Shown here one piece after another: positions 50,964-60,862 of a stretch of DNA of 64,000 bases. The stretch lies in contig CAJYKV010000027.1 in assembly GCA_913774955.1 (NCBI GenBank), forward strand, positions 248,001-312,000. Direction: 5' to 3'. The position numbers and the translations under genes were made by a program. Under the pieces are notes generated by a model that worked only from the letters and a program-made list of their open reading frames with translations, was not told where the DNA came from and made no database searches. Numbering within the stretch: the first letter of the stretch is position 1; the number at the start of each line of letters is the position of its first letter. The stretch is from an uncultured Acidovorax sp. Lineage in GTDB: Bacteria; Pseudomonadota; Gammaproteobacteria; Burkholderiales; Burkholderiaceae_C.

Positions 50964-52469
50964 TGCCACTTGCAGCCGCCGGGCGGCCCAGCCGCGAAGC
51001 AGACGCGGCAGTACCAGCACCAGCACCACGATCACGATCAGCGCGAGGGACATCGGCCGCGTCACGAACACCGACCAGCTGCCTTCGCCGATCGAGATCG
51101 CGTTGCGCATCTGCGCCTCGGCCAGCGGCCCGAGAATCATGCCGACCACCACCGGGGCCGTGGGGAAGTCGAAGCGCCGCATCATCACACCCAGGAGGCC
51201 GATGCCGTAGAGCAGGAACAGATCGAACGCGCTCTGGCGCATGCCGTAGGCACCCACCGTGGCGAAGATCAGGATGCCGGCATAGAGCTGCGGTTTCGGG
51301 ATCTTGAGCAGCTTCACCCACAGGCCCACCATCGGCAGGTTGAGCACCAGCAGCATCACGTTGCCGATGTAGAGCGAGGCGATCAGCGCCCAGACCAGCG
51401 CGGCGGAACTCGTGAACAGCTGGGGGCCGGGATTGATGCCGTAGTTCTGGAACGCGCCCAGCAGCACCGCCGTGGTGTTGGAGGTGGGAATGCCCAGCGT
51501 GAGCAGCGGGATCAGCGCGGCCGTGACGGTGGCGTTGTTGGCGGCTTCCGGGCCGGCCACGCCTTCGATGGCGCCCTTCGTGCCGAACTCCTCGCGGTCC
51601 GCGCCCTTGGCGAGCTTCTTTTCGGTGGCGTAGCTCAGGAAGGTGGGGATTTCCGTGCCGCCGGCGGGAATGCAGCCGAACGGCGTGCCCAGCAGCGTGC
51701 CGCGCAGCCAGGCGGGCACCGAGCGTTTCCAGTCGCGCGCCGTCATGTGCACGCGGCCCATGCGGTTTTGCGTGTCGACGATGCGGCCCTCGTACATCGC
51801 GGCATAGAGCACCTCGGCGACCGCGAACAGGCCCACGGCCACGAGCACGATGTCGATGCCGTCCAGCAGCTCGGGCTGGCCCAGCGTGTAGCGCGCGGCG
51901 CCGGAGATCTGGTCCATGCCCACGCAGCCCAGGGCCAGGCCGAGGAACAGCGCGGCGAGGCCGCGCACGGTGCTCTGCCCCAACACGGCGCTCACGGTGG
52001 TGAAGGCCAGCACCATCAGCATGAAGTATTCGGGCGGCCCGAGCTTCACGGCGAATTCGGCCACCGACGGCGCGAACAGCGTCACCACGATCGTGGCGAT
52101 GGTGCCGGCGACGAACGAACCGATGGCCGAGGTGGCGAGCGCCGCGCCCGCGCGACCGCTCTTGGCCATCTTGTTGCCCTCCATCGCCGTGACCATGCTC
52201 GCCGTTTCACCGGGCGTGTTCAGCAGGATCGAGGTGGTCGAGCCGCCGTACATGGCGCCGTAGTAGATGCCGGCGAAGAAGATCATGGAGGCCGTCACCT
52301 CCACCTTGGCGGTGATCGGCAGCAGCATGGCCACCGCCACCGCGGGGCCGATGCCCGGCAGCACGCCCACGGCGGTGCCGAGCGCGCAGCCCACCAGGGC
52401 CCAGAGCAGGTTGGCGGGCGTGGCCGCCGTCGCGAAGCCCTGCAGCAGGGCGTTGAAGATGTCCATCAT
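50955..52469 (-). CDS. tctA: Tripartite tricarboxylate transporter, large membrane subunit TctA
   Basis: A 504-residue membrane protein with about 11-12 hydrophobic segments. Family landmarks: [38 protein letters not shown], and [15 protein letters not shown]. It is the main permease of a binding-protein-dependent, ion-driven uptake system for carboxylates such as citrate. It starts one base inside the tctB stop (TGATG). The C-terminus QVATP and the stop are encoded by repeat copy B. Confidence 0.96.
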   Translation of the reverse strand: MMDIFNALLQGFATAATPANLLWALVGCALGTAVGVLPGIGPAVAVAMLLPITAKVEVTASMIFFAGIYYGAMYGGSTTSILLNTPGETASMVTAMEGNKMAKSGRAGAALATSAIGSFVAGTIATIVVTLFAPSVAEFAVKLGPPEYFMLMVLAFTTVSAVLGQSTVRGLAALFLGLALGCVGMDQISGAARYTLGQPELLDGIDIVLVAVGLFAVAEVLYAAMYEGRIVDTQNRMGRVHMTARDWKRSVPAWLRGTLLGTPFGCIPAGGTEIPTFLSYATEKKLAKGADREEFGTKGAIEGVAGPEAANNATVTAALIPLLTLGIPTSNTTAVLLGAFQNYGINPGPQLFTSSAALVWALIASLYIGNVMLLVLNLPMVGLWVKLLKIPKPQLYAGILIFATVGAYGMRQSAFDLFLLYGIGLLGVMMRRFDFPTAPVVVGMILGPLAEAQMRNAISIGEGSWSVFVTRPMSLALIVIVVLVLVLPRLLRGWAARRLQVATP

Positions 52470-53026
52470 CACAGCCACCCCGTTTGCGTGAGCCCCGGCA
52501 GGTTGATCGCCAGGAATTGCGTGAAGGCCCAGAACACCGGCGCGGAGATCGCGAAGCCCGTGAACAGGTCCACGGCCCAGGTGCGGGCGGTGCCCGCGGC
52601 CGGCTGCCCGGCCGCGCGGCGCAGGCCCTGCACGGCCAGCAGGTAGCACAGCGTGCAGCTCAGGATGAAGCCCACCGAGCCGATGAGCGCGGCATTGAGC
52701 AGCAGCCCGGCCGACACCCAAACGAAGGCCTGCTTGTCGGCCCGGGCCGCGCCGCCCGGCGCGCCCAGCGACCGGAAGCCGCCGGAGAACACTTCCCAGA
52801 GCAGGAAGCCGCCGCAGAGGGCCAGCACCCCGGCGACCAGCCACGGCAGGAAGTTCGGCCCCACGCCGCCATAGCCGGCGTCCCCGGGGATCTGCAGTGC
52901 GCCGGCGGCGAGCAGCGCTGCCACGAGCAGCACGGCGCCGCCCACGATGGTCTGCGCGCGGCGGGAAGGGACCGCGCCGTCGGGGCCGTCGGCATCCGCC
53001 GCGGAAGGTGCGAGAGGCTCTGTCAT
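52469..53026 (-). CDS. tctB: Tripartite tricarboxylate transporter, small membrane subunit TctB
   Basis: A 185-residue protein with four hydrophobic segments ([68 protein letters not shown]), the usual TctB layout. The N-terminus is acidic and Ala-rich. ATG at 53026 was chosen; the open frame continues upstream through the structured tctC-tctB spacer. It is coupled to tctA by overlap. Confidence 0.92.
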   Translation of the reverse strand: MTEPLAPSAADADGPDGAVPSRRAQTIVGGAVLLVAALLAAGALQIPGDAGYGGVGPNFLPWLVAGVLALCGGFLLWEVFSGGFRSLGAPGGAARADKQAFVWVSAGLLLNAALIGSVGFILSCTLCYLLAVQGLRRAAGQPAAGTARTWAVDLFTGFAISAPVFWAFTQFLAINLPGLTQTGWL

Positions 53027-53144
53027 GATGGATGTGTCCTCGGTAAAGGGACCGCCGCGCGGCGCGCGGGCGCGCGCCCGCCTGCCGCACGGCGGGCCCA
53101 CCGGAGGACCTGCCGCGCACAGGCGCTGCGGGGAATGGGTCAAC

Positions 53145-53190
53145 GGGCCGCGGGCACGGGGCCCGCAACGGAAACAGGGCCGCGGGCACG
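53145..53190. repeat. Direct repeat in the tctC-tctB spacer
   Basis: GGGCCGCGGGCACG occurs at 53145-53158 and 53177-53190. Each copy can pair with nearby complementary G/C blocks. The 179-base spacer is rich in such stems and may stabilise or attenuate the message between the binding-protein gene and the permease genes. Confidence 0.5.
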
Positions 53191-53205
53191 AGTCCCGCGC
53201 GTGGG

Positions 53206-54165
53206 TCAGACCATGCCGGCCTTGACCATGGTGGCGCGCATGCTGGCGAACTCGGCATCCACGAAGGCGCCGAATTCGTCGCCCGCCATCCAGGCCGGCG
53301 TCCAGTCGTTCTTCTCGATGGACTCGGCCCAGCTCTTGCTCTTGGTGGCCTGGGCCACCATGTCGATCAGCGCCTTGCGCTGCTGCGCGGTGATGCCCGG
53401 AGGCGCGTACACGCCGCGCCAGTTGCCGATCTCGACGTTGATGCCCTGCTCCTTGAGCGTGGGCACGCTGGAGCCCTTCAGGCGCTGGCCCGAGGTCACG
53501 GCCACCGGCACCATCTTCTTGGTGTTGATGTATTCGGCCATCTCGCTGTAGCCGCCGCCGCCGATGGTCACGTTGCCGCCCAGGATGGCCGCGATCGCCT
53601 CGCCGCCCCCACGGAACGCCACGTAGTTGATCTTGGCCGGGTCCACGCCGACTTCGCGCGCGATCATCGCGGCCGCGATGTGCTCGGTGGAGCCGCGCGA
53701 GCCGCCGCCCCACTTCACGCTGCCGGGGTCCTTCTTGAGCTGGGCGATCACTTCGGCCATCGACTTGAAGGGCGAGTTGGCGGGCAGCACGAACACGTTG
53801 TATTCGCTGGTCAGCCGCGCGATCGGGGTGGCCTGCGACAGGTTCACGGGCGGCTTGCCGGTGATGATGCCGCCCACCATGACCGAGCCCATCACCATCA
53901 GGGAGTTCGGGTCGCCCTTGGCGGAATTGACGAATTGCGCGAGGCCGATGGCACCGGCCGCGCCGCCCTTGTTGTCGTAGGTGACGGACGAGGCCACGCC
54001 CGCGTCCTGCATCGCCTTGCCGAGGGCCCGGCCGGTGGTGTCCCAGCCGCCGCCGGGGTTGGCGGGCAGCAGCATCCGGATGGCCGCCGCGGCGCGGGCC
54101 GACAGCGGCAGCGCACCGGCGGCCGCGAGGGCGGCCAGGGATTTGAGGAAGGTATCGCGACGCAT
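53206..54165 (-). CDS. tctC: Tripartite tricarboxylate transporter substrate-binding protein
   Basis: A 319-residue periplasmic binding protein of the Bug/TctC type. A signal peptide ([20 protein letters not shown]) precedes a two-lobed domain with [51 protein letters not shown] and GIYAPPG-like GVYAPPGIT. It captures the substrate for TctAB. It is the first gene of tctCBA and is divergent from tctDE. Confidence 0.95.
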   Translation of the reverse strand: MRRDTFLKSLAALAAAGALPLSARAAAAIRMLLPANPGGGWDTTGRALGKAMQDAGVASSVTYDNKGGAAGAIGLAQFVNSAKGDPNSLMVMGSVMVGGIITGKPPVNLSQATPIARLTSEYNVFVLPANSPFKSMAEVIAQLKKDPGSVKWGGGSRGSTEHIAAAMIAREVGVDPAKINYVAFRGGGEAIAAILGGNVTIGGGGYSEMAEYINTKKMVPVAVTSGQRLKGSSVPTLKEQGINVEIGNWRGVYAPPGITAQQRKALIDMVAQATKSKSWAESIEKNDWTPAWMAGDEFGAFVDAEFASMRATMVKAGMV

Positions 54166-54295
54166 GCTGCTTGTCTCCTTGTAGTGTGGCGAACGGGGCC
54201 GATGATGCGCCCGTATCCTGTCAAACGGCTGTCCGCCGACTCAGGGAAAACACCCATGGGACCCGTGGCCGCGCCCGGTGCTATGGTCGCGCCCC

Positions 54296-54982
54296 ATGCA
54301 ACTGCTTCTCGTGGAAGACGACCCCGCCATGCAGGCCACGCTGCAGCGCTCCCTGGCGCGCCGCGGCATGGACGTGACCGCCCTCGGCGACGGCCGCGCC
54401 GCGCTCTCGCAATGGGCCGCGCGCCCGCCCGACGCCGTGGTGCTCGACCTGACGCTGCCGGGCCTCGACGGCCTGCAGGTGCTGCAGCAGGCGCGCGCCC
54501 GCGGCCTGCGCACGCCCGTGCTGCTGCTCACCGCACGCGGCACCGTGGGCGACCGGGTGCTGGGCCTCAATGCCGGCGCGGACGACTACCTGCCCAAGCC
54601 GTTCGACCTCGACGAGCTGGAAGCGCGGCTGCGCGCCCTGGTGCGCCGGCTGGGCGATCTGCCGGATGCGCGCCCGGCGGCGCCCTCCACCGTCTCGGTC
54701 GGCGCCATCCGCTACGAGAAGGACAGCGGCGCGATCTACCTGCACGGCGAGGTGATGGAGTTCACGCCGCGCGAACTCGCGCTCATGCATGCGCTGCTCG
54801 CGCAGCCGGGCCACGCGGTGGCCAAGGAACGGCTCTACGAACTGGTGTTCCCCGGACAGCTCGACGTGCAGTACGAGGCGATCGAGGTGGTGGTGTACCG
54901 GCTGCGCAAGAAGCTCGCCGGCACGGGGCTCACGCTCATGACGCTGCGCGGCCTGGGCTACCTGCTCAAGGCGGACGCATGA
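54296..54982 (+). CDS. tctD: Response regulator TctD (OmpR family)
   Basis: A 228-residue regulator with a receiver (Asp8/Asp9 in LLVEDDPAM, phospho-acceptor Asp51 in VVLDLTLPG, Lys101 in YLPKPF) and a winged-helix DNA-binding domain (FTPRELALMHALLAQPG, VVVYRLRKKLAG). It is divergent from tctC, with 130 bases between them that should hold its operator. It is expected to switch on tctCBA when its substrate is present. Confidence 0.95.
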   Translation: MQLLLVEDDPAMQATLQRSLARRGMDVTALGDGRAALSQWAARPPDAVVLDLTLPGLDGLQVLQQARARGLRTPVLLLTARGTVGDRVLGLNAGADDYLPKPFDLDELEARLRALVRRLGDLPDARPAAPSTVSVGAIRYEKDSGAIYLHGEVMEFTPRELALMHALLAQPGHAVAKERLYELVFPGQLDVQYEAIEVVVYRLRKKLAGTGLTLMTLRGLGYLLKADA

Positions 54983-55004
54983 CGGCGGGCGGGAGCGCAC
55001 GCGC

Positions 55005-56459
55005 ATGAGGCGGCGCGGAACGGCCCCCGCCCGGTCGCTGCGCCGCCGCCTGCTGCTCGGCATCCTCGTGCCGGTGGCGCTGTTCATCGCCTACAACACG
55101 GCGAGCCTGTACCGGCAGACGCTCTCGGCGCTGCACACGGCCTACGACCGCACGCTGCTGGCATCGGCCAAGACGATCAGCGAGCAGATCGACGTGTCCG
55201 GCTACGACGACGGCGCCCGGCTGCGCGCCACGGTGCCCTACTCGGCGCTGGAAGCCTTCGAGGCCGACAACCAGAGCCGCATGTTCTACCGCGTCTCCAC
55301 CCTGAACGGGGAGCTGGTGTCGGGCTTCGCCGAGCTGCCCATGTGGCATGGCCGCATCCCCTCCAGGCCGCCCTATGCCGCGCTGGTGGACTTCTACGAC
55401 GACGAATTCCGCGGCCAGCCGGTGCGCGTCGCGGTGCTGCTGCAGCCCGTCGCCAGCCCCACCGGGCGCGGCATGGCGGTGATCCAGGTGGCCGAGACCC
55501 TGGAGCTGCGGCGCACGCTGGCCCTGCAGATCCTGCAAACCACGCTGGCACGCCAGGCGCTGCTGGCCCTGGTGGTGGCGCTCATCGTGGGCCTGGTGGT
55601 GCAGTCGGCGGTGCGGCCGGTGCGCCGGCTCAGCGAGCAGCTGCAGACGCGCCCCGAGGACGACCTGCGGCCGATCGCGGCCCCGGGCACGCCGCGCGAG
55701 CTGCAGCCGCTGGTCGATGCCATGAACCACGTCATGGGCCGGCTCGCGCACCTGCTCGCCCACCAGACGCGCTTCGTACGGGATGCCTCGCACCAGCTGC
55801 GCACACCCCTGGCGGTGCTGAAGGTGCAGGTGCAGTCGGCCCTGCGCGGCGACGTTCCGCCCCAGCAGGCGCTGCACGAGATCAGCGACACGGTCGACCG
55901 CGCCACGCAGTTGGCCAACCAGATGCTGGCGCTCGCCAAGGTGGAGCAACTGCGCCAGCAGAGCGCGCCACCCGTGACCCGGCTGGACGACGAACTGCGT
56001 GCGATCGCGCTCGAACTCTCGCCGCTGATCGCGCAGCGGGACATCGATTTCGGCATCCACACCGATCCGGCGCCGGTGCAGGCCCACGAATGGATGCTGC
56101 GCGAACTCACCCGCAACCTGCTGCACAACGCGATCCGGCACACGCCGGTGTCGGGCGTGCTGTCCGTCGAGCTGGTGACGGACGGCCGGCATGCGGCGCT
56201 GACGGTGGCCGACAGCGGCCCGGGCATCGACGCCGAGCTGGCGCAGCGCCTCTTCCAGCCGTTTTCCGCGGGCGACGTGCGCACCGGCTCCGGACTGGGA
56301 CTGGCCATCTGCCAGGAGATCGTGCAGGCCCTGGGCGGACAGATCGAACTGGCCAATCGCATGGAAGGCAGCCGCGTCGCGGGGCTCGACGCGGTGGTAC
56401 GGCTGCCGCTGGCGCCGGCCGATTCCGCCGCCGCAGAGCGCAGGAAGCCCGCGGCCTGA
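55005..56459 (+). CDS. tctE: Sensor histidine kinase TctE
   Basis: A 484-residue membrane sensor kinase. Two membrane segments (about 14-32 and 185-205, LLALVVALIVGLVVQSAV) flank a periplasmic sensor of the TctE type. A short HAMP-like linker, a HisKA with His263 in DASHQLRTPLAVLK, and an ATPase domain (N-box NLLHNAIRHTP, DSGPGID, G2 GSGLGLAICQEIVQALGG) follow. It starts 22 bases after tctD. The signal is presumably a tricarboxylate, inferred from the neighbouring transporter. Confidence 0.95.
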   Translation: MRRRGTAPARSLRRRLLLGILVPVALFIAYNTASLYRQTLSALHTAYDRTLLASAKTISEQIDVSGYDDGARLRATVPYSALEAFEADNQSRMFYRVSTLNGELVSGFAELPMWHGRIPSRPPYAALVDFYDDEFRGQPVRVAVLLQPVASPTGRGMAVIQVAETLELRRTLALQILQTTLARQALLALVVALIVGLVVQSAVRPVRRLSEQLQTRPEDDLRPIAAPGTPRELQPLVDAMNHVMGRLAHLLAHQTRFVRDASHQLRTPLAVLKVQVQSALRGDVPPQQALHEISDTVDRATQLANQMLALAKVEQLRQQSAPPVTRLDDELRAIALELSPLIAQRDIDFGIHTDPAPVQAHEWMLRELTRNLLHNAIRHTPVSGVLSVELVTDGRHAALTVADSGPGIDAELAQRLFQPFSAGDVRTGSGLGLAICQEIVQALGGQIELANRMEGSRVAGLDAVVRLPLAPADSAAAERRKPAA

Positions 56460-56470
56460 CGGCGCCCGCA

Positions 56471-56504
56471 GCGCTCAGGTGCCCGCAGCGCTCAGGTGCC
56501 CGCG
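56471..56504. repeat. 17-base tandem duplication at the 3' end of the MocR gene
   Basis: GCGCTCAGGTGCCCGCA is followed at once by GCGCTCAGGTGCCCGCG. The second copy includes the stop codon of the MocR-type gene; the first lies just outside. Confidence 0.8.
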
Positions 56505-57973
56505 GGCGGCTGGGGATGCGATGCCACCCGGTCGATCGCGGCGGCGATGCGGTCGAGCATCGCGTCGTCGGTACGCGCGATGTTGAGGCGCACGTGCGCG
56601 TCGAACCGGTGGCTCGCGAAGAGGGTTTCGTTGGCCACCCTGGTGCCGTCCGCGGCCAGCGCCTGCCACACGGCCCGGGCATCGACCGCTTCGCCGGGCG
56701 ACATCCACAGGTACATGCCCGCACCCGTCCCGTTCGCCTGCCAGCCGCGGGCACGGACCTGCGCCAGCAGTGCCCTGCCACGGGCGTCCAGCCGTTCCTG
56801 CAGTTTCCTGCAGTGCTGCTCGTAATCCCCCGCTGTCAGCAGATGATGCAGGATCTGGTCGGTGACCAACGAGGAATGGATCGCGCTGACCGAGCGCATC
56901 AGCAGCAGGCGCTGCATGCGCTGCCCGTTCGCCACCAGGAAGCCGGACCGCAGTGCCGGCGCCACGGTCTTCGAGAAGCTGCCGATGTGGATCACCCGCT
57001 CGAAGTGGTCCAGCGCCGCCAGACGTGCCGTCTCGCCGAGCCGGCTGCGCGGCAGCAGGTCGCCATAGGTGTCGTCGTCGACGATCCACAGGTCGTGCTG
57101 TTCCGCGAGCTTGAGCAGCTGGTGGGCCTTGCGCGGCGACAGGCTGGTGGACGTCGGGTTCTGGAGCACCGAGCTGCAGAAGAAGGCCTTGGGCTTGTAC
57201 TTCTCGCAGAGGGCCGCGAGCTGCTGCAGGTCCGGTCCGTCTTCCAGGCGCTGCACGCGCAGGATCCAGATGCCGCTGGCCAGCAGGCGCTGGGTGTGGA
57301 TGAACGGGGCCGGCTCCTCCAGCACCACGTACTGGCCCTGGTGGAGCAATGACCAGACCACGAGATCGAGCGCGTCGGTGGCCCCGGCCGTGGTCATGAT
57401 CTGGTCGGGAGTGGCATCGATGCCGGCCATGCGCAGCCTGGCCGCCAGGGCTTCGCGCAGCGGCAGCCACCCGCGGCGGTCCGCATAGTCGGCCAGGCCC
57501 GCGGGCGCCCGGTCGGCCAGCGAGCGCAGGGCAGCGGACAGCGCCTCCGTGCCGGTCCACTCGGCGGGCAAGGTGCCGAGGGCCGAGTCGCCCCCGGGCC
57601 CCTCGGAGTGCAGCAGGTGGTCCCAGGAATCCGGCGACGGCGGCCCGCTCCAGCGCGGCGAGGGTGGGGGCGCGCCCTCCTCGAGGGCCCGCGGCGAGAC
57701 GTAGAAGCCGGAGCCGCGCTTCGCTTCCAGGTAGCCCGCCGCCGCCAGCTTGTCGTAGGCCCGCAGCACGGTTTCGTTGCTGATGGACATGCTGGCGGCC
57801 ATCGCCCGCACCGAAGGCAGCCGCTCGCCGACGGCCAGCGCACGGCTCTCGATCCGGCCCCGGTACTCGTCGAAGATCCGGTCGATCAGCGCTCCGCTGG
57901 CGCGCGCGTTCTGTGGCGCGGACTGCTTCTTCGGCGGCATGGGCGCGGGATTCGGCTTGCGGGTGGGTGCCAT
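56492..57973 (-). CDS. MocR-type (GntR/aminotransferase) transcriptional regulator
   Basis: A 493-residue protein. A GntR winged helix (about 30-95; LAVGERLPSVRAMAASM, NETVLRAYDKLAAAGYLE) is joined to an aminotransferase-like PLP domain. The PLP lysine is in HIGSFSKTVAPALRSG; the Asp region is DLWIVDDDTYGDLL. Such proteins usually control a neighbouring divergent operon and bind PLP or a PLP-amino-acid adduct. Here the neighbour is the TonB receptor, ABC transporter, thioredoxin and peptidase set. ATG at 57973 starts after about 40 bases of leader downstream of a TATCAT -10. The open frame far upstream is an antisense artefact. Confidence 0.93.
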   Translation of the reverse strand: MAPTRKPNPAPMPPKKQSAPQNARASGALIDRIFDEYRGRIESRALAVGERLPSVRAMAASMSISNETVLRAYDKLAAAGYLEAKRGSGFYVSPRALEEGAPPPSPRWSGPPSPDSWDHLLHSEGPGGDSALGTLPAEWTGTEALSAALRSLADRAPAGLADYADRRGWLPLREALAARLRMAGIDATPDQIMTTAGATDALDLVVWSLLHQGQYVVLEEPAPFIHTQRLLASGIWILRVQRLEDGPDLQQLAALCEKYKPKAFFCSSVLQNPTSTSLSPRKAHQLLKLAEQHDLWIVDDDTYGDLLPRSRLGETARLAALDHFERVIHIGSFSKTVAPALRSGFLVANGQRMQRLLLMRSVSAIHSSLVTDQILHHLLTAGDYEQHCRKLQERLDARGRALLAQVRARGWQANGTGAGMYLWMSPGEAVDARAVWQALAADGTRVANETLFASHRFDAHVRLNIARTDDAMLDRIAAAIDRVASHPQPPAGT

Positions 57974-58423
57974 GTGGCGTCGGGGGACCAGGGAGTGCGG
58001 GTCGCGAATGATAGACCGGCCGGTACTGCAGAGCGGCGACCCGCGCAGGACTGATACGGACAGTGGGGCCCGCACCCAGTCCCCGCAGGGCGCCCGATGA
58101 CGCCTCGCCGGATGCGCACCGTTCAGGAGCGCGTACGGCCATCCAGCGCGCCACTGCCGCGTTCTGGTGCGCAGGCCTGCCCGTTGTGGGGCGCGGGCAC
58201 GGACGTCCGGCGACCCATCCGTAGATACCCCGATCCCGCCTGCGGGGTGAATCGTCACAATACAACTGTACCAAACACTTTTCACTTCACTGCTTCCGAT
58301 GGAGCGACGAAAGGAGTGGATGAAGCACCTTCCGGTGCACGCCCAGGGAAAAGCGTATGGAACACTAATTGCATCTGTTGAGGTCGATTTCGCCCACCCA
58401 CGTTCCTCCCGAGGATTTCTGCC
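57974..58423. other. Divergent control region between the MocR gene and the TonB-receptor operon
   Basis: 450 bases with no supported gene. It contains the palindrome at 58015-58024, a TATCAT -10 for the MocR gene (58008-58013, minus), and an AT-richer block at about 58248-58290 with CTGTACC and CAATACAAC. A small hairpin GCACC-TTCC-GGTGC lies near 58325-58338. The AT-rich blocks near 58260 and 58350 are the likeliest promoter areas for the receptor gene, but no clear -35/-10 pair was found. Confidence 0.45.
58015..58024. promoter_or_regulatory. Palindrome at the MocR promoter
   Basis: ACCGGCCGGT abuts the TATCAT -10 of the MocR-type gene on the minus strand, inside the spacer region of its promoter. 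It is a candidate autoregulation site. GGTACTG overlaps it and recurs, inverted, as the CTGTACC near 58266. Confidence 0.35.
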
Positions 58424-60805
58424 ATGTTGCCCAACCCGTCCCCGATGCTCCGTCCGGTCCCGTTCCGTGCGAGCGCCGTCTGCGCCGCCCTCGCACTCGC
58501 CCTGCCCGCGGCCGTGCATGCCCAGCGGCAGGAGCCGCCCGCCGCTGCGGCCCAGGCCGCAGCGGAACGGGAGTTTTCCCTTCCGGCGGGGCCGCTCTCG
58601 GCCACCCTGCAGGCGATCGCCAGGATCGGAGAAAAGCGCATCCAGTTCGAGGAAGCGGACGTGCAGGGGCTGAAGGCGCCGGCGATCTCCATGAGAACGA
58701 CGGTGCAGGGTGCCGTCCAGGCCGCCGTCGTGGGCAGCGGACTGACCATGGGGAGCGAGCCCGACGGCTCGGTCCGCGTGTTCGTGCAGCAGCTGGCGGC
58801 CGTGGCCGTGACGGCCAAGCGTGACGAGGCGGAAACCGGTTTCCGCGCGTCCACCTCCTCCACCGCGACGCGCGGCGGGGCCGATCTGCTCGACGTGCCG
58901 CAGTCGGTCACGGTGCTGACTGCCAAGGTGCTCGAGACCCAGCAGTCCGCGTCCGTGGAGGATGCGCTGCGCAACGTCGCCGGCGTGGTGGTGCAACCCG
59001 CCACGCAGGGGGCCAACGCTTTCAACATCCGCGGCTTCAACACGGGCACCGCCACGCTGTCCAACGGGCTGAGCGACCCCAACTCCGTGAAGACCAACAT
59101 CGCCGGCGTGGAGCGCGTCGAGATCCTCAAGGGATCGCAGGCCCTGCTGGCCGGGGCGAACGCCCTGGGCGGTTCCTTGAACATCGTCACCAAGAAGCCG
59201 ACGACCGAGCGCATCCGCGACGTCTCCGTCAGCTACGGCAGCCACGCCGAGCGCACCGGCACCATCGATCTGGCCGGCGCCATCAACGACAGCAAGGAGC
59301 TGAGCTACCGCCTGATCGGCTCGGCGACGCGCGCCGGCGGCAGCTCCGCCGGCTACGACGGGCGCTCGCAGACCTACGGTTTGGGAGAAGTGCGCTGGAA
59401 GAGCGCGGACACGGACTTCATCGCCGGCGTGTCGGCCGACAATTCGCGCTCGGTCCTGGACCGGTACACGGTGGCGATCCGGGGCTACATCGAGCCGTCT
59501 CCGCCGACCCTGCCCGGCAACCCGAGCAATGGCATCGAAACCCGGACGCGTTCGGTGTTCTACACGCTGCAGCACTCCTTTTCCGACGCACTGCAGTTCA
59601 ACAGCCGCATGCAACGCGTCGGCACGGACCTGGATCTGGCCGTCTGGACGCCCCAGTTCCCGGTCAGCACGCCCAACCTGCTGCTGAACTACAGCGGCAC
59701 CATGGTCCAATCGAACCAGACCACCACCAGCGGCGACCACTACCTGAGCTACAAGTTCAAGACCGGCCCGGTGGAGCAGCGCCTGGTGGCCGGCGTCAAC
59801 CACAGCGATTACAGCTACGACCAGACCCAGTACACGGGCCCGCGAGCGGTGGTGCGCTTCGACCAGCCGACGCAGTACCCCTACCCGGCCCTCACGCGCA
59901 GCGCTGACACCCGCTCCTTCCGCAACTACTCGCCGCAGGAGCAGCGGGGCGTGTACCTGCAGGACACACTGAAATGGGAGCAGTGGACGCTGGTGGCGGG
60001 CCTGCGCCACACGGCCCTGGACACCGGCCCCGGTGTCACCACCGTGTACACGAATCCCCCCACGCCCGACGCGGTGTCGTCCAAGAAATCGTTCAGCAGG
60101 AATACCGTCAATGCCGGCCTGATCTACAACCTGGACTGGAACACGTCGATCTACGGCAGCTACGCCGAAGGCTTCTCGCCGCTCTTCTCCGACCTGAACA
60201 TCTGCGGCACCAGTTCGGCGGCCACGCCCCCTACCCTGTCCAAGAGCAAGGAACTGGGCATCAAGAGCAACGTGGAAGACCGCTTCTCCTGGTCGGCCGC
60301 CGTGTTCCAGATAGACCAGGTCAACCTCCTGCGGCGCAACCGCCCGCTGAACTGCAACGACCTGATCGACGGGCAACGGTCGCAGGGCGTGGAACTGGAG
60401 GCCTCGGGCAAGCCCCTGCGCGGGCTCAACCTCATCTTCAACTACTCCTACAACAAGCGCAGGAGCATGACCGATCCGACGGCGCGTCCCGGCGTGGGGC
60501 CGACCACGCAGGTCAGCGCGTGGAGCACCTACGACTTCCAGTCGGAGCGACTGCGCCACTGGAGCCTCGCCTTCGGCATCAGCGCGTGGGGCAACTCCCT
60601 GCTGGGGGTCACCGAGACCTCGACGCGCTCGCCCGGCGGCGCCCGCATCGACGCCGGCATCGCCTACACGCAGCCGGAATGGTCCGTGCGGCTGGGCGTG
60701 AAGAACCTGGCGAACCGCACCCTGTACGGTTTCTCCACGAGCACCATGTTCGTGCCGGTCTATGACAAGCGCACGTTCATGCTGACCTACCAGCGCAAGC
60801 TCTGA
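58424..60805 (+). CDS. TonB-dependent receptor with N-terminal STN domain
   Basis: A 793-residue outer-membrane receptor. After a signal peptide (VCAALALALPAAVHAQ) comes an STN (secretin/TonB short N-terminal) domain (about 48-125; REFSLPAGPLSATLQAIA), then TonB-box-like LAAVAVTAKR, a plug (about 145-260; DVPQSVTVLTAKVLE, GFNTGTATLSNGLSD, GVERVEILKGSQALLAG) and a barrel ending FMLTYQRKL. The STN domain usually talks to a FecR/FecI pair, but none is encoded nearby; the MocR-type regulator may take the control role. The likely ligand is a siderophore or peptide. Confidence 0.93.
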   Translation: MLPNPSPMLRPVPFRASAVCAALALALPAAVHAQRQEPPAAAAQAAAEREFSLPAGPLSATLQAIARIGEKRIQFEEADVQGLKAPAISMRTTVQGAVQAAVVGSGLTMGSEPDGSVRVFVQQLAAVAVTAKRDEAETGFRASTSSTATRGGADLLDVPQSVTVLTAKVLETQQSASVEDALRNVAGVVVQPATQGANAFNIRGFNTGTATLSNGLSDPNSVKTNIAGVERVEILKGSQALLAGANALGGSLNIVTKKPTTERIRDVSVSYGSHAERTGTIDLAGAINDSKELSYRLIGSATRAGGSSAGYDGRSQTYGLGEVRWKSADTDFIAGVSADNSRSVLDRYTVAIRGYIEPSPPTLPGNPSNGIETRTRSVFYTLQHSFSDALQFNSRMQRVGTDLDLAVWTPQFPVSTPNLLLNYSGTMVQSNQTTTSGDHYLSYKFKTGPVEQRLVAGVNHSDYSYDQTQYTGPRAVVRFDQPTQYPYPALTRSADTRSFRNYSPQEQRGVYLQDTLKWEQWTLVAGLRHTALDTGPGVTTVYTNPPTPDAVSSKKSFSRNTVNAGLIYNLDWNTSIYGSYAEGFSPLFSDLNICGTSSAATPPTLSKSKELGIKSNVEDRFSWSAAVFQIDQVNLLRRNRPLNCNDLIDGQRSQGVELEASGKPLRGLNLIFNYSYNKRRSMTDPTARPGVGPTTQVSAWSTYDFQSERLRHWSLAFGISAWGNSLLGVTETSTRSPGGARIDAGIAYTQPEWSVRLGVKNLANRTLYGFSTSTMFVPVYDKRTFMLTYQRKL

Positions 60806-60862
60806 GGGCACGCCATCCATCGCCGACCCGCGCCCGCGTTCCCACCCAGGCCCTCTCCGCCC

